A stretch of 24,986 nucleotides of DNA from the NCBI GenBank assembly GCA_046734675.1, contig JBKPRU010000319.1, positions 1 through 24,986 of the forward strand. Reading direction: 5' to 3'. A program made the translations under genes and the position numbers. The notes under the pieces are model-generated. The model was given only the letters and a program-made list of their open reading frames with translations, made no database searches and was not told the DNA's origin. The DNA is from QHWT01 sp046734675 (lineage in GTDB: Bacteria; Acidobacteriota; Vicinamibacteria; Vicinamibacterales; 2-12-FULL-66-21). This document shows, piece after piece, positions 9,021 through 17,216 of this stretch. Position 1 is the stretch's first letter; every line of letters begins with the position of its first letter.

Positions 9021-9201
9021 CAGCAAAGCGCTCACCTCGTCGCGGCAACGGCCACACGCCTGAGGGATTTCACAGCATCCTACGCTCGCGCTTCCCGAAG
9101 GCGGCACTGGCAGCTTTGACGGGGGCTGGGGATTTCACGCACAGTCGTGCGCTTTTGCCGCGCGCCGGCCCGGCGTCCAACTTGCAGAACTCGTCGGGTC
9201 G

Positions 9202-10479
9202 ATGCCTCGTCTGCACAAGCACCATAAACTCATCTTTGCGATCCTGATCGTCTGCGGCATCGTCGCCGCCCTGCTCGCCATCGCGCAGGACCAGATCACG
9301 CTCAAAATCGAGAGCGCCTACAGCGCGGAGGACGCGCAGTTTCCCGCCTACATGGCCGTGCTGCTCGGCACCGATGCGATGGGAGGCAACCAGTATCAAG
9401 TCCTCACCAACGGCGATCAGATTTTCCCTGCGATGCTCCGTGCGATCGCCAACGCGAAGCGGCGGATCAGTTTCGAGACCTACATCTTCGAAAAGGGCAC
9501 CGTCGGCGATCAGTTCACGCAGGCCCTCGAAGCCGCGGCGCGCCGCGGGCTCCAGGTGGACCTCGTCATGGACGCCATGGGATCCAACAAGGTGCCGGAG
9601 GAGACGCTGCAGCGCCTGCGCGACGCCGGCGTCCAGATCGGCACGTTCGGCCGTCCGAAGTGGTACACGCTCGAGGAGCTGAACTACCGCACCCACCGCA
9701 AGATCCTCGTCGTCGACGGCGCGATCGGCTTCACCGGCGGCGTCGGTGTCGCCGATCACTGGCTCGGGCACGCGCAGGATCGCGAGCACTGGCGCGACAC
9801 GATGGTCCGTATCGAAGGACCGCTGGCCCGGGTGATGGAAGGGGCGTTCTACGAAAACTACATCGAGACTCACGGCCCCGTGAAGCCGATCCTCGAACCG
9901 CCCCCTGCAATCGATCCACCGACGCCGCGCGACAGCGCGTTCGTCCTCCGCGGTTCGCCGAGCGGCGGCAGCAACGATCTGAAGCGGATGTATCTGCTGG
10001 CGATCGCGGCGGCCGTCCGCACGCTCGACATCTGCTCGCCCTACTTCATCATCGACGAGTCGAGCGAGTGGGCGCTCACGCAGGCGGTCAAGCGCGGCGT
10101 GCGCGTGCGCATCCTCGTCGAGGGAGACATCACGGACGCGCTGCCCGTGAAGTACTCGAGCCGTGCCGCCTATGAAGGCCTGATGCGGCAGGGGATCGAG
10201 ATTTACGAATACCAGCCGACGATGATGCACACGAAGGCGATGATCGTCGATCGGGTCTGGACCACGTTCGGGTCAGCGAACTTCGACAACCGGTCGCTCG
10301 AGCTGAATGACGAGATGAACGTCGCCGTCACCGACCGCGATCTCGCCGCCCGGCTGCTCGAAGATTTCGAGCACGACTTGAAAGTCGCCAAGAAGCTCGA
10401 CGTCGAATCGTGGCGGCGCCGCTCGATGCTCGAGAAGGTACGCGAGCAGTTCTGGAGCTATTTCGGAGAGATCTTCTGA
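9202..10479 (+). CDS. Cardiolipin synthase-like phospholipase D superfamily protein
   Basis: A 425-residue protein with an N-terminal membrane anchor (residues ~9-30, IFAILIVCGIVAALLAIA) and two phospholipase D catalytic motifs. HKD1 has His165, Lys167 and Asp172 (HRKILVVDGAIGFTGG). HKD2 has His343, Lys345 and Asp350 (HTKAMIVDRVWTTFGSANFD). Both are complete, so the enzyme should be active. Bacterial members with this layout, such as ClsB, join phosphatidylglycerol with another phospholipid to make cardiolipin at the inner membrane. I infer that role, but other PLD-type phosphatidyltransferases look alike. The C-terminal SANFDNRSLELNDEMNVAV is typical of cardiolipin synthases. It is followed after 68 bp by gltX on the same strand. 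Confidence 0.85.
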   Translation: MPRLHKHHKLIFAILIVCGIVAALLAIAQDQITLKIESAYSAEDAQFPAYMAVLLGTDAMGGNQYQVLTNGDQIFPAMLRAIANAKRRISFETYIFEKGTVGDQFTQALEAAARRGLQVDLVMDAMGSNKVPEETLQRLRDAGVQIGTFGRPKWYTLEELNYRTHRKILVVDGAIGFTGGVGVADHWLGHAQDREHWRDTMVRIEGPLARVMEGAFYENYIETHGPVKPILEPPPAIDPPTPRDSAFVLRGSPSGGSNDLKRMYLLAIAAAVRTLDICSPYFIIDESSEWALTQAVKRGVRVRILVEGDITDALPVKYSSRAAYEGLMRQGIEIYEYQPTMMHTKAMIVDRVWTTFGSANFDNRSLELNDEMNVAVTDRDLAARLLEDFEHDLKVAKKLDVESWRRRSMLEKVREQFWSYFGEIF

Positions 10480-10480
10480 G

Positions 10481-10509
10481 GTTGTCGGGTGTCGGTTGTG
10501 AGTTGTCGG
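10481..10509. repeat. TTGTCGG-type short tandem repeat
   Basis: Between the cardiolipin synthase-like gene and gltX, variants of GGTTGTCGG/GTGTCGG/AGTTGTCGG occur in tandem. An inverted CAACCG copy lies at about 10523-10528. It looks like an intergenic repeat rather than a coding remnant; function unknown. Confidence 0.4.
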
Positions 10510-10547
10510 ATGGCCGAGGACGGCAACCGACATAGAATCATCTGTTC

Positions 10548-12005
10548 ATGGTCCGCGTGAGATTTGCGCCGTCGCCGACCGGCTACCTCCACGTCGGCGG
10601 CGCCCGCACGGCGCTCTTCAACTGGCTGTTCGCGCGCCGCCATGGCGGCACGTTCGTGCTCCGCATCGAAGACACCGACGCCGAGCGATCGTCGTGGGAC
10701 ATGGTCGCCGGCATCGTCGACGGCCTTCGGTGGCTGGGGCTCGATTGGGACGAAGGGCCCGATGTCGGGGGGCCGCACGGGCCGTACTTCCAGTCGCAAC
10801 GCCTCGATCACTACCGTGAGAAGGCGCATGCGCTCGTCCGGGACGGCCACGCGTACTACTGTTACTGCTCGCCCGAGGACCTGCAGCGGAAGCGCGCCGA
10901 TGCGGACGGGCGGGGCGAGGCGTGGACCTACGATCGCGCATGCCTGCGACTTCCCCGTGAAGACGCGGCGCGCCTCGATGCGCAAGGCGCCGCGCGCGCG
11001 ATCCGGTTCAAGGTGCCCGCCGGCGAGACCCGCTTCGACGATCTCGTCCACGGCGCAATCGCGTTCGACAACGCCAACATCGAAGATTTTGTCATCCTGC
11101 GATCGGACGGCCAGCCGACGTATCACCTGTCGGTCGTCGTCGACGACATCGACATGGAGATGACGCACGTCGTCCGCGGCGACGACCACATCTCGAACAC
11201 GCCGAAGCAGGTGCTCCTCTACCAGGCGTTCGGCAGCACGCCACCGCGGTTCGCGCACGTGCCGCTCATCCTCGGCCCGGACAAGAAACGCCTGAGCAAG
11301 CGTCATGGCGCGACGTCGGTGATGGAGTATCACCGGCTCGGCTACTTGCGCGAGGCGATGGTGAATTTCCTCGCGCTGCTTGGATGGTCGCCGGGCGGCG
11401 ACCGTGAGCTCTTCACGAAAGACGAATTGATCGCGGCGTTCACGCTGGAAGGCATCAGCGGCGGGAACGCAGTGTTCAACCCGGACAAGTTGGACTGGTT
11501 CAACCAGCAGCACATCGGACGGCTCGCGTCAGCGGATCTCCTCGGGCGGATCGCCGATCGCCTGCGCGAGCGCGGTCTGTGGCGCGACAGCCTGGAGACG
11601 GGAGAGTCGGCGTGGATCGCGCGCGTGCTGGAGTTGCTGAAGCCGCGCGCCAAGAAGCTGGATCAACTCGTCGATGAGCTCGCGCCGTTTCTGGTCGACA
11701 TGCCGGAACTCGACCCGGCCGCCGCGCAGAAGCATCTGTCGGATGCGACCGTGCGCGCGGCGCTCGACGACCTCGCAGGGCGCGTGGATATGCTCGAGCC
11801 GTTCGACGCGCCGACGATCGAGCACACACTGCGGGCGATGGCCGAGGAGCTCGGGATGAAGGCGGCACCGCTGATTCACGCGACGCGCGTCGCCATGACC
11901 GGCCGCACCGTCAGCGCCGGCCTCTTCGAACTTCTTGCGCTGTTGGGCAAGCCGCGCGTCATCTCGCGACTGCAGCGTGCCGCTCGTTACACACCGCAGG
12001 TATAA
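10548..12005 (+). CDS. gltX: Glutamyl-tRNA synthetase
   Basis: A 485-residue class I aminoacyl-tRNA synthetase that charges tRNA-Glu in the cytoplasm. The nucleotide-binding HIGH-type signature lies in PSPTGYLHVGGARTA (residues 8-22). The KMSKS-type loop is KRLSK at residues 247-251. The stretch FVLRIEDTD near residue 40 is diagnostic of Glu/Gln synthetases. A CYC...YDRAC arrangement around residues 103-128 resembles the zinc-binding site of many bacterial GltX proteins. The anticodon-binding helical domain fills the C-terminal third. Length is normal for bacterial GltX. The ATG has no clear Shine-Dalgarno sequence; a TAGAAT at 10533-10538 might be a -10 box very close to the start, but no matching -35 was seen. 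Confidence 0.96.
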   Translation: MVRVRFAPSPTGYLHVGGARTALFNWLFARRHGGTFVLRIEDTDAERSSWDMVAGIVDGLRWLGLDWDEGPDVGGPHGPYFQSQRLDHYREKAHALVRDGHAYYCYCSPEDLQRKRADADGRGEAWTYDRACLRLPREDAARLDAQGAARAIRFKVPAGETRFDDLVHGAIAFDNANIEDFVILRSDGQPTYHLSVVVDDIDMEMTHVVRGDDHISNTPKQVLLYQAFGSTPPRFAHVPLILGPDKKRLSKRHGATSVMEYHRLGYLREAMVNFLALLGWSPGGDRELFTKDELIAAFTLEGISGGNAVFNPDKLDWFNQQHIGRLASADLLGRIADRLRERGLWRDSLETGESAWIARVLELLKPRAKKLDQLVDELAPFLVDMPELDPAAAQKHLSDATVRAALDDLAGRVDMLEPFDAPTIEHTLRAMAEELGMKAAPLIHATRVAMTGRTVSAGLFELLALLGKPRVISRLQRAARYTPQV

Positions 12006-12305
12006 GCCTCCACACGCCGCGCGCGTCCGCTTCCACCCCGGCCGCGGGCGCTGTGATCCAGGGAAGCGGAATCGAATTGCCGTTTCCGGCGAATTCTCTT
12101 CTCTTTCGTCGGTCGTGACGCTTCGCGCGACGCGGCCAGCACCCCAACAACGGAAATGAAAGTCCCTCATTTCCCCGTCGCATTCCGTGTGTAAGTTCCT
12201 ATCCATCAAGCAGATACGGGCGCTAGCGTGGCACTGCCGTTGCAGTGGCTGGGCTCGCCTGAAACGTCGGTCTCGACCCCGTACCTCACGGGAGGAGGAC
12301 AACCA
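12006..12305. other. 300-bp intergenic region with an inverted repeat
   Basis: No gene is supportable here. It holds a perfect 8-bp inverted repeat, GGAAATGA (12152-12159) and TCATTTCC (12167-12174), with a 7-nt spacer. There is no T run after it, so it is more likely an operator or mRNA structure than a terminator. The region probably carries the promoter of the KGG-motif gene, whose strong ribosome binding site GGAGGAGG lies at 12291-12298. I could not identify a convincing -35/-10 pair. Confidence 0.45.
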
Positions 12306-12569
12306 GTGGCGAAAGAAGATCGCGGATTCGCATCGATGGACAGAGCGAAGCAGCGGGAGATAGCGAGTAAGGGCGGCAAGGCCGCGCACCAGAAGGGCAC
12401 CGCACACGAGTGGACCAGCGAGGAAGCGCGTGACGCTGGCCGCAAAGGCGGGATCGCGAGCCATCGCCGTCGTCGTGAGCAGATGGGCTCCACGGCCTCG
12501 CCGGGCCAGGAGATGGGCGATCGCGCGAACGCAGCCGCCGAATCCAGCATGTCGAGCGAGAACGAATAG
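12306..12569 (+). CDS. Small KGG-motif stress-induced protein
   Basis: An 87-residue, very hydrophilic protein with repeats of the stress-induced KGG type (PF10685, as in E. coli YciG and Bacillus GsiB). It begins MAKEDRGFASMDRAKQREIA, followed directly by SKGGKAAHQKGTAHEW, and a second unit runs TSEEARDAGRKGGIASHRRR. Start: GTG at 12306, chosen because GGAGGAGG lies 7 bases upstream; the frame is open further 5' to 12228 but without a ribosome site. Such proteins are usually induced by general stress, osmotic or acid conditions and are thought to be intrinsically disordered; the molecular role is not established. It stands alone between gltX and the glycosylase gene. Low sequence complexity is the main caution. 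Confidence 0.85.
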   Translation: MAKEDRGFASMDRAKQREIASKGGKAAHQKGTAHEWTSEEARDAGRKGGIASHRRRREQMGSTASPGQEMGDRANAAAESSMSSENE

Positions 12570-12574
12570 CTTGC

Positions 12575-12599
12575 CGAGGGGTCCCTTGCAGGCCCCTCG
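12575..12599 (+). terminator. Possible terminator hairpin after the KGG-motif gene
   Basis: CGAGGGG (12575-12581) pairs with CCCCTCG (12593-12599), a perfect 7-bp GC-rich stem 5 bp after the stop codon. It is followed by ACCTTTCCTCT, pyrimidine-rich but not a true T run. Confidence 0.45.
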
Positions 12600-12668
12600 A
12601 CCTTTCCTCTCACATCCGACGCCGTCCGGCGTCCCGCCTCTGCAGTGACGTAGACTGAAGGGCCACGT

Positions 12669-13292
12669 ATGAGCCCTGAAGAATACGCTCGCGCGCGGCG
12701 CGTGTTGATGCGCCGCGATCCCGTGCTCGCCCCTGTCATCAAGAAGTACCGGGAACGATCGCTCATCGAGGGTCCGCCCGCGGATCCGTTTCCGGCGCTC
12801 GTGCGCACAATCGTCGGCCAGCAGTTGTCGGTGAAAGCGGCCGCGACGATTCATGGACGGCTCGTCGCGCTGATGCCGGATGGCATCGTGACGCCCGCCG
12901 CGGTCGCCGCCCTCACCGACGATCAACTGCGTCAGGCGGGAATGAGCCGCCAGAAGACCGCGTACCTGCGCGACCTCGCCGCGAAGGCGGAGAGCGGCGA
13001 GTTGCCGCTCGATGCGCTGCCGGACATGACCGACGCTCAGGTGATCGAGGCGATCACGAAGGTCAAAGGTCTCGGGCGCTGGTCGGCGGAGATGTTCCTG
13101 ATGTTCCGCCTGCGGCGCCCGGACGTTCTGCCGGTCGACGATCTCGGCATCGTCAACGCCATTCACCGCCTGTACAAGCTGCGCAAGAAGCCGACGCCCG
13201 ATCGCATCCTGAAGATCGGCGAAGCGTGGCGTCCGTATCGGACCGTTGCCTGTTACTACCTGTGGAGAAGCCTGGAGAATACGCCGCAATGA
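12669..13292 (+). CDS. AlkA-like DNA-3-methyladenine glycosylase (HhH-GPD)
   Basis: A 207-residue HhH-GPD superfamily glycosylase, which excises alkylated bases from DNA in base excision repair. ALVRTIVGQQLSVKAAATIH (from about residue 42) is the conserved helical core. The helix-hairpin-helix is VKGLGRWSAEMFLMF (about residues 134-148). The catalytic aspartate is most likely Asp158 in LPVDDLGI, the second Asp of the pair, as in AlkA. It lacks the N-terminal domain of E. coli AlkA and so resembles the short AlkA-type enzymes found in many bacteria. GAAGG lies about 9 bases upstream of the ATG. The stop codon overlaps an ATG at 13289 (ATGA) that is in frame with the next gene, so coupling to the amidohydrolase is possible. 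Confidence 0.88.
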   Translation: MSPEEYARARRVLMRRDPVLAPVIKKYRERSLIEGPPADPFPALVRTIVGQQLSVKAAATIHGRLVALMPDGIVTPAAVAALTDDQLRQAGMSRQKTAYLRDLAAKAESGELPLDALPDMTDAQVIEAITKVKGLGRWSAEMFLMFRLRRPDVLPVDDLGIVNAIHRLYKLRKKPTPDRILKIGEAWRPYRTVACYYLWRSLENTPQ

Positions 13293-13297
13293 CCACC

Positions 13298-13357
13298 ACG
13301 GATACACACGGATGGCCACGGATGCGAGTGTTTCGCGGATGGCCACGGATGCGAGTG
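13298..13357. repeat. Dispersed and tandem repeat carrying the start of the next gene
   Basis: ACGGATACACACGGATGG (13298-13315) recurs exactly at 19341-19358. It runs into a tandem duplication of period 27: a 22-base unit at 13309-13330 is repeated identically at 13336-13357. Each copy contains GGATGCGAGTG, so each offers an in-frame ATG (13322, 13349) to the downstream gene. CACGGAT-rich repeats of this kind look like a dispersed intergenic family. Confidence 0.8.
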
Positions 13358-16300
13358 CTCCTGGTCCTCCTCCTCGCCATCGGATTCACGTCGCTCGACG
13401 CACAGCAGAAGGACGAGAAGCAGAAGGACGAGAAGAAGTGGGACGTCACGGCGCCGCTGGGGCCGACCGAGACGCTCGCGTTCGACACGTCCGAAGGGAC
13501 GTGGATGAACATCGACGTCAGCCCTGACGGCCGTCAGCTCGTGTTCGATCTGCTCGGCGACATCTACACGATGCCGGTCGCGGGCAGCGGCAGCGCGCCG
13601 GCAACGCGCCTCACGAGCGGCCTCGCCTTCGACATGCAGCCGCGCTTCAGTCCCGACGGCAAGCGCATCGCGTTCACCAGCGATCGCGACGGCCTCTGGA
13701 ACATCTGGACGATGGGGACGGATGGGAAGGATGCGAAGCAGGTCTCGAAAGAGAAGCGTTGGTTCATTAACAGCCCGACATGGTCGCCCGACGGCACCTA
13801 CATCTTCGCGCGCCGCCACTTCGTCGCGTCACGCTCGCTCGGCGCGGGGGAAATCTGGATGTTCCACGCGAGCGGCTCGGAGGGCCTGCAGGTCACCGAG
13901 AAGAACGGGTTCCAGAAGGACGCCGGCGAGCCGGCCATCTCTCCCGACGGCCGCTACCTTTATTACAGCAAGGACATCACGCCGGGGCAGACCTTCGAAT
14001 ACAACAAGGATCCGAACGGCACCATCTACGCGATCATCCGCCGCGATCTGAACACCGGCCGCGAGCGGCCCTTTGTCAACGTGCAGGGGGGCTCGGTGAC
14101 GCCGCGTCCGTCGCCCGACGGCAAGTGGCTCGCCTACATCCGTCGCGTGCGTCTCGGCAGTCAGTTGTTCATTCGCGATCTCGAGACCGGGCAGGATCGA
14201 TCGCTCTTCGATCGTCTCGACAAGGATCTGCAGGAAGCGTGGGCAATCCATGGGTTGTATCCGCACTACGCCTGGATGCCCGACAGCCGCAGCGTGGTCA
14301 TCTGGGGCCAGGGGAAATTCTGGCGCGTCGACGTCGCGTCGGGCGAGAGCACGGCGGTCCCGTTCACCGCGCACGTCGAGCAGACGATCAACGAGGCGGT
14401 CCGCTTCCCGCAGAAGGTCTACACGCCCGAGTTCCCGGTGAAGATGCTGCGCGACGTGACGACCTCGCCCGACGGCAAGCAGGTCGCCTACAGCGCGCTC
14501 GGGCACCTCTACGTGAAGGCGCTGCCGACCGGCGAGCCGAGGCGCCTGACGAACGTCACGGATCGATTCGAGTTCGATCCGGCGTGGTCAGCCGACGGCC
14601 AGTCGCTCGTCTACACGACGTGGTCCGATGCGGACTACGGCCGCGTGCGTGTCATCAAGGCAGACGGGAGCGGCGCACGTGACGTCTTCGCGACGCCCGG
14701 TCACTACACCGAGGCGAGCTTCTCACCCGACGGACGAATGATCGTGTTTCGCGCCGCGTCGGGCGACACGGATCGCGGAAAGTTGTACGGCAGCGAGCCG
14801 GGGATTTACGTCGTGCCGACTGACGGCTCGTCGCCGCCGCGCCTCGTCCGCGAGGGGGGCTCCGACCCGATGTTCGACCACACGGGGAAGCGGATCTTCG
14901 TGAACGATTCGCTCAAGGGCAAGTACGTGCTGCTCAGCGTCGGCATCGACGACCCCACGTCGCCGCTTGCGGGCAGCGACGAAGTCGTCCACTTCCAGTC
15001 GGAGAACGCGATGCAGATCGTGCCGTCGCCGGATGGCAAGTGGGTCGCGTTCTCGGAGCGGTGGCACGCGTTCGTCGCGCCGTTCCCGCGGACCGGTCGG
15101 CCGATCGATCTCGGGCCGACGATCAACGGCTACCCGGTCGCCAGGATTTCACGCGACGCCGGCTTCTACCTGCACTGGTCCGGCGACAGCCGGAAGGTGT
15201 TCTGGTCGCTCGGACCTGACCTGTTCTCGCGCGATCTGTCGCGCACGTTCACGTTCCTCGCCGACGGCCTCGAGAAGGCGGACGAGCCCGAGGCGAAGGG
15301 CACGCCAGTCGGCTTCACCGCGAAGAGCGATGTGCCGGACGGCTCCGTTGCGCTGGTCGGCGCCCGCATCATCACGGCCGCCGGCACCCAGGTGATCGAG
15401 AACGGCACGATCGTCGTCGAGAACAACCGCATCACCGCGGTGGGACCCTCGTCCTCGGTACAGGCCCCGGCCGGCGCGCGGCGGATCGACGTCGCGGGGA
15501 AGACGATCATGCCGGGCATCATCGACGTGCACGGACATGTCGGCGGCGAGGGAGACGGGATCCTGGCGCAGACCTACTGGCCGTTTGCCGCGAACCTCGC
15601 CTACGGCGTGACCACCGCCCACGACCCGTCGAACGACAGCGCGACGGTGTTCACCAATGCTGAATTGATTCGCGCCGGCGAAAAGCTTGGCCCGCGGCTC
15701 TACTCAACCGGCACGATCCTCTACGGCGCCGAGACGCCCTTCAAGGCGGTGGTGGAGAACTACGAGGATGCGCTCTCGCACCTGCGCCGGCAGAAGTCGA
15801 TGGGCGCGTTCTCGGTCAAGAGCTACAACCAGCAGCGGCGCGACGCGCGGCAGATGATCATCAAGGCGGCACGCGAGCTTCAGATGGAGGTCGTGCCAGA
15901 GGGCGGTTCGCTCCTCTACTTCAACGAGTCGATGGTGCTCGACGGTCACACGACCGTCGAACATTCGCTGCCGGTCCCGAATCTTTACAAGGACGTCGTC
16001 ACGCTGTTCGCAAAGAGCAAGACGGGCTACACGCCAACGCTGATCGTCGGCTACGGCGGGCTGTCGGGCGAGTACTACTGGTACCAGCACACGAACGTGT
16101 GGGAGAACTCGCGCCTGCTGACGTTCACGCCGCGCGAGATCATCGACGCGCGCGCGCGCCGCCGCACGATGGCGCCCGAAGACGACTTCAATCACGTGCT
16201 GATTGCGAAAGGCGCGAAGCAGATTCTCGACGCGGGAGGGTTGGTGCAGCTCGGCGCGCACGGCCAGCTCCAGGGGCTCGGCGCGCATTGGGAGCTGTGG

Positions 16301-16573
16301 ATGCTTCAGCAGGGCGGCATGAGCAACCTCGAGGCGATCCGGTCGGCGACGATCCTCGGCGCCCGCGCGCTCGGCCTCGACGCCGAGATCGGCTCGCTCA
16401 AGAAAGGGAAGCTGGCCGACCTCATCGTCATGGATCGGAACCCGCTGGAGAACATCCGCAACTCGGAGTCGGTGGCGATGGTCATGCTGAACGGGCGGCT
16501 CTACGATGCGAAGACGCTGAACGAGATCGGCAACCACCCGCGCGAGCGTCTGAAGTTCTGGTGGGAGCGGTAG
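13349..16573 (+). CDS. Secreted TolB-propeller/amidohydrolase fusion protein
   Basis: A ~1074-residue exported protein. From the ATG at 13349 it begins MRVLLVLLLAIGFTSLDAQ, a clear signal peptide. A Lys/Asp/Glu/Gln-rich linker (QQKDEKQKDEKKWD) follows. The N-terminal ~650 residues form a TolB/PD40-type beta-propeller with repeated SPDGK/SPDGR blades (MNIDVSPDGRQLVFDLLGDI; QPRFSPDGKRIAFTSDRDG). The C-terminal ~380 residues are a metal-dependent amidohydrolase domain: MPGIIDVHGHVGG supplies ligands His728 and His730, and VEHSLPVPN and LGAHGQLQGLGAHWELW provide further His residues. The end GSLKKGKLADLIVMDRNPLE is typical of the family. It probably cleaves an amide or cyclic amide in the periplasm; the substrate is unknown. 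ATGs at 13289 (overlapping the upstream stop), 13322 and 13349 are all in frame; 13349 gives the most compact signal peptide. A strong terminator follows. Confidence 0.88.
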   Translation: MRVLLVLLLAIGFTSLDAQQKDEKQKDEKKWDVTAPLGPTETLAFDTSEGTWMNIDVSPDGRQLVFDLLGDIYTMPVAGSGSAPATRLTSGLAFDMQPRFSPDGKRIAFTSDRDGLWNIWTMGTDGKDAKQVSKEKRWFINSPTWSPDGTYIFARRHFVASRSLGAGEIWMFHASGSEGLQVTEKNGFQKDAGEPAISPDGRYLYYSKDITPGQTFEYNKDPNGTIYAIIRRDLNTGRERPFVNVQGGSVTPRPSPDGKWLAYIRRVRLGSQLFIRDLETGQDRSLFDRLDKDLQEAWAIHGLYPHYAWMPDSRSVVIWGQGKFWRVDVASGESTAVPFTAHVEQTINEAVRFPQKVYTPEFPVKMLRDVTTSPDGKQVAYSALGHLYVKALPTGEPRRLTNVTDRFEFDPAWSADGQSLVYTTWSDADYGRVRVIKADGSGARDVFATPGHYTEASFSPDGRMIVFRAASGDTDRGKLYGSEPGIYVVPTDGSSPPRLVREGGSDPMFDHTGKRIFVNDSLKGKYVLLSVGIDDPTSPLAGSDEVVHFQSENAMQIVPSPDGKWVAFSERWHAFVAPFPRTGRPIDLGPTINGYPVARISRDAGFYLHWSGDSRKVFWSLGPDLFSRDLSRTFTFLADGLEKADEPEAKGTPVGFTAKSDVPDGSVALVGARIITAAGTQVIENGTIVVENNRITAVGPSSSVQAPAGARRIDVAGKTIMPGIIDVHGHVGGEGDGILAQTYWPFAANLAYGVTTAHDPSNDSATVFTNAELIRAGEKLGPRLYSTGTILYGAETPFKAVVENYEDALSHLRRQKSMGAFSVKSYNQQRRDARQMIIKAARELQMEVVPEGGSLLYFNESMVLDGHTTVEHSLPVPNLYKDVVTLFAKSKTGYTPTLIVGYGGLSGEYYWYQHTNVWENSRLLTFTPREIIDARARRRTMAPEDDFNHVLIAKGAKQILDAGGLVQLGAHGQLQGLGAHWELWMLQQGGMSNLEAIRSATILGARALGLDAEIGSLKKGKLADLIVMDRNPLENIRNSESVAMVMLNGRLYDAKTLNEIGNHPRERLKFWWER

Positions 16574-16584
16574 TGCCACGACGC

Positions 16585-16643
16585 CGGTCCAACGACCCGG
16601 CTTTACCCGGACCGCCACGAACCCTTTAGCACGTAGCCGGGTC
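16585..16643 (+). other. Possible pseudoknotted RNA structure before the terminator
   Basis: GACCCGGCT (16594-16602) is complementary over 9 bp to AGCCGGGTC (16635-16643). CGGTCC (16585-16590) is complementary to GGACCG (16609-16614). The two helices interleave, so together they form an H-type pseudoknot, or else compete. They lie between the amidohydrolase stop and the terminator at 16660. No known riboswitch family was recognised. Confidence 0.3.
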
Positions 16644-16659
16644 TTTAGGCGCGCCGACG

Positions 16660-16689
16660 GGCGGGAATCGCGAGATTCCCGCCTTTTTT
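16660..16689 (+). terminator. Rho-independent terminator
   Basis: A perfect 10-bp stem, GGCGGGAATC (16660-16669) and GATTCCCGCC (16674-16683), encloses the stable tetraloop GCGA and is followed directly by six T residues. It ends the amidohydrolase transcript and insulates the XRE-flotillin-PspA genes. Confidence 0.93.
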
Positions 16690-16705
16690 CGTGTGATTGA
16701 CGTCC

Positions 16706-16741
16706 TTGACAAATTGTAATAGCATCTTCACTCATTGCAAT
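16706..16741 (+). promoter_or_regulatory. Promoter/operator region of the XRE regulator gene
   Basis: A perfect TTGACA -35 hexamer lies at 16706-16711, but the expected -10 position (about 16729) holds only weak matches. Two near-identical octamers, ATTGTAAT (16713-16720) and the palindrome ATTGCAAT (16734-16741), are spaced exactly 21 bp apart, two helical turns. The second overlaps the ATG. This is a plausible autoregulatory operator, and the mRNA may be nearly leaderless. Confidence 0.5.
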
Positions 16742-17216
16742 GACACTCGCCCAAAAGCTGCGTCAACTCCGACAGCTCGAAGGCGAGCTTCGCGGGCTCG
16801 GCCGCGAGCTCACGCAATCCGAGCTGGTCCGCGCCATCCGCGCCGAGCTCGACGCGTCGATCAGCCAGTCCTACCTGTCGCTGATCGAGAAGGGGTCACG
16901 GAAGCACCTGTCCCACGAATCGCGGCAGCTGCTCGCGCGCTTCTTCAAGGTCCACCCCGGGTACCTCGTCAGCGACCCGCCGGGATTTCAGACGGAACTC
17001 ACCTCGGATCTCGCCAGCGTGGAAACGTCGCTCGACCGCTGGCTTCGCGACGGCGCCGCGCGATTCGCGCACGACCCGGCGCTGGCCGGCGCGCTCGAAC
17101 GCCTGGCCACGCACGTCGACTCCCGGCGGTGCGTGGTGCTGCTTGGCGAGATGCTCTCGATGCCGGGGCTCATCGATCACCTGTCGCAGACATTGGTGCG
17201 GGAGGAACCGCAATGA
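16740..17216 (+). CDS. XRE-family transcriptional regulator
   Basis: A 158-residue protein with an N-terminal XRE/Cro-type helix-turn-helix. The HTH spans about residues 26-75: LTQSELVRAIRAELDASISQ, then SYLSLIEKGSRKHLSHESRQ and LLARFFKVHPGYLV. The extended loop between the helices resembles regulators found with PspA or Clp genes in other phyla. The C-terminal ~80 residues are helical and unrecognised, and may be a sensing or dimerisation part. The start at 16740 lacks a Shine-Dalgarno sequence. The stop overlaps the ATG of the NfeD-like gene by 4 bp (ATGA), indicating translational coupling. The context suggests it controls the downstream membrane-stress genes. Confidence 0.85.
   Translation: MTLAQKLRQLRQLEGELRGLGRELTQSELVRAIRAELDASISQSYLSLIEKGSRKHLSHESRQLLARFFKVHPGYLVSDPPGFQTELTSDLASVETSLDRWLRDGAARFAHDPALAGALERLATHVDSRRCVVLLGEMLSMPGLIDHLSQTLVREEPQ

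Noticed and set aside
10503..10547. A leaderless promoter for gltX (TAGAAT at 10533-10538).
   Set aside because: The -10-like hexamer is well placed, but no -35 at normal spacing was found; TTGTCG at 10503 is 24 bp away and belongs to the repeat.
11529..13346. A ~600-codon open frame on the minus strand.
   Set aside because: It lies antisense to gltX, the KGG gene and the glycosylase, has an Arg/Ala-rich composition and no domain; it is a high-GC shadow.
13298..13357. A CRISPR array.
   Set aside because: Only two adjacent copies with a 5-base gap and no spacers; it is a tandem duplication within a dispersed repeat.
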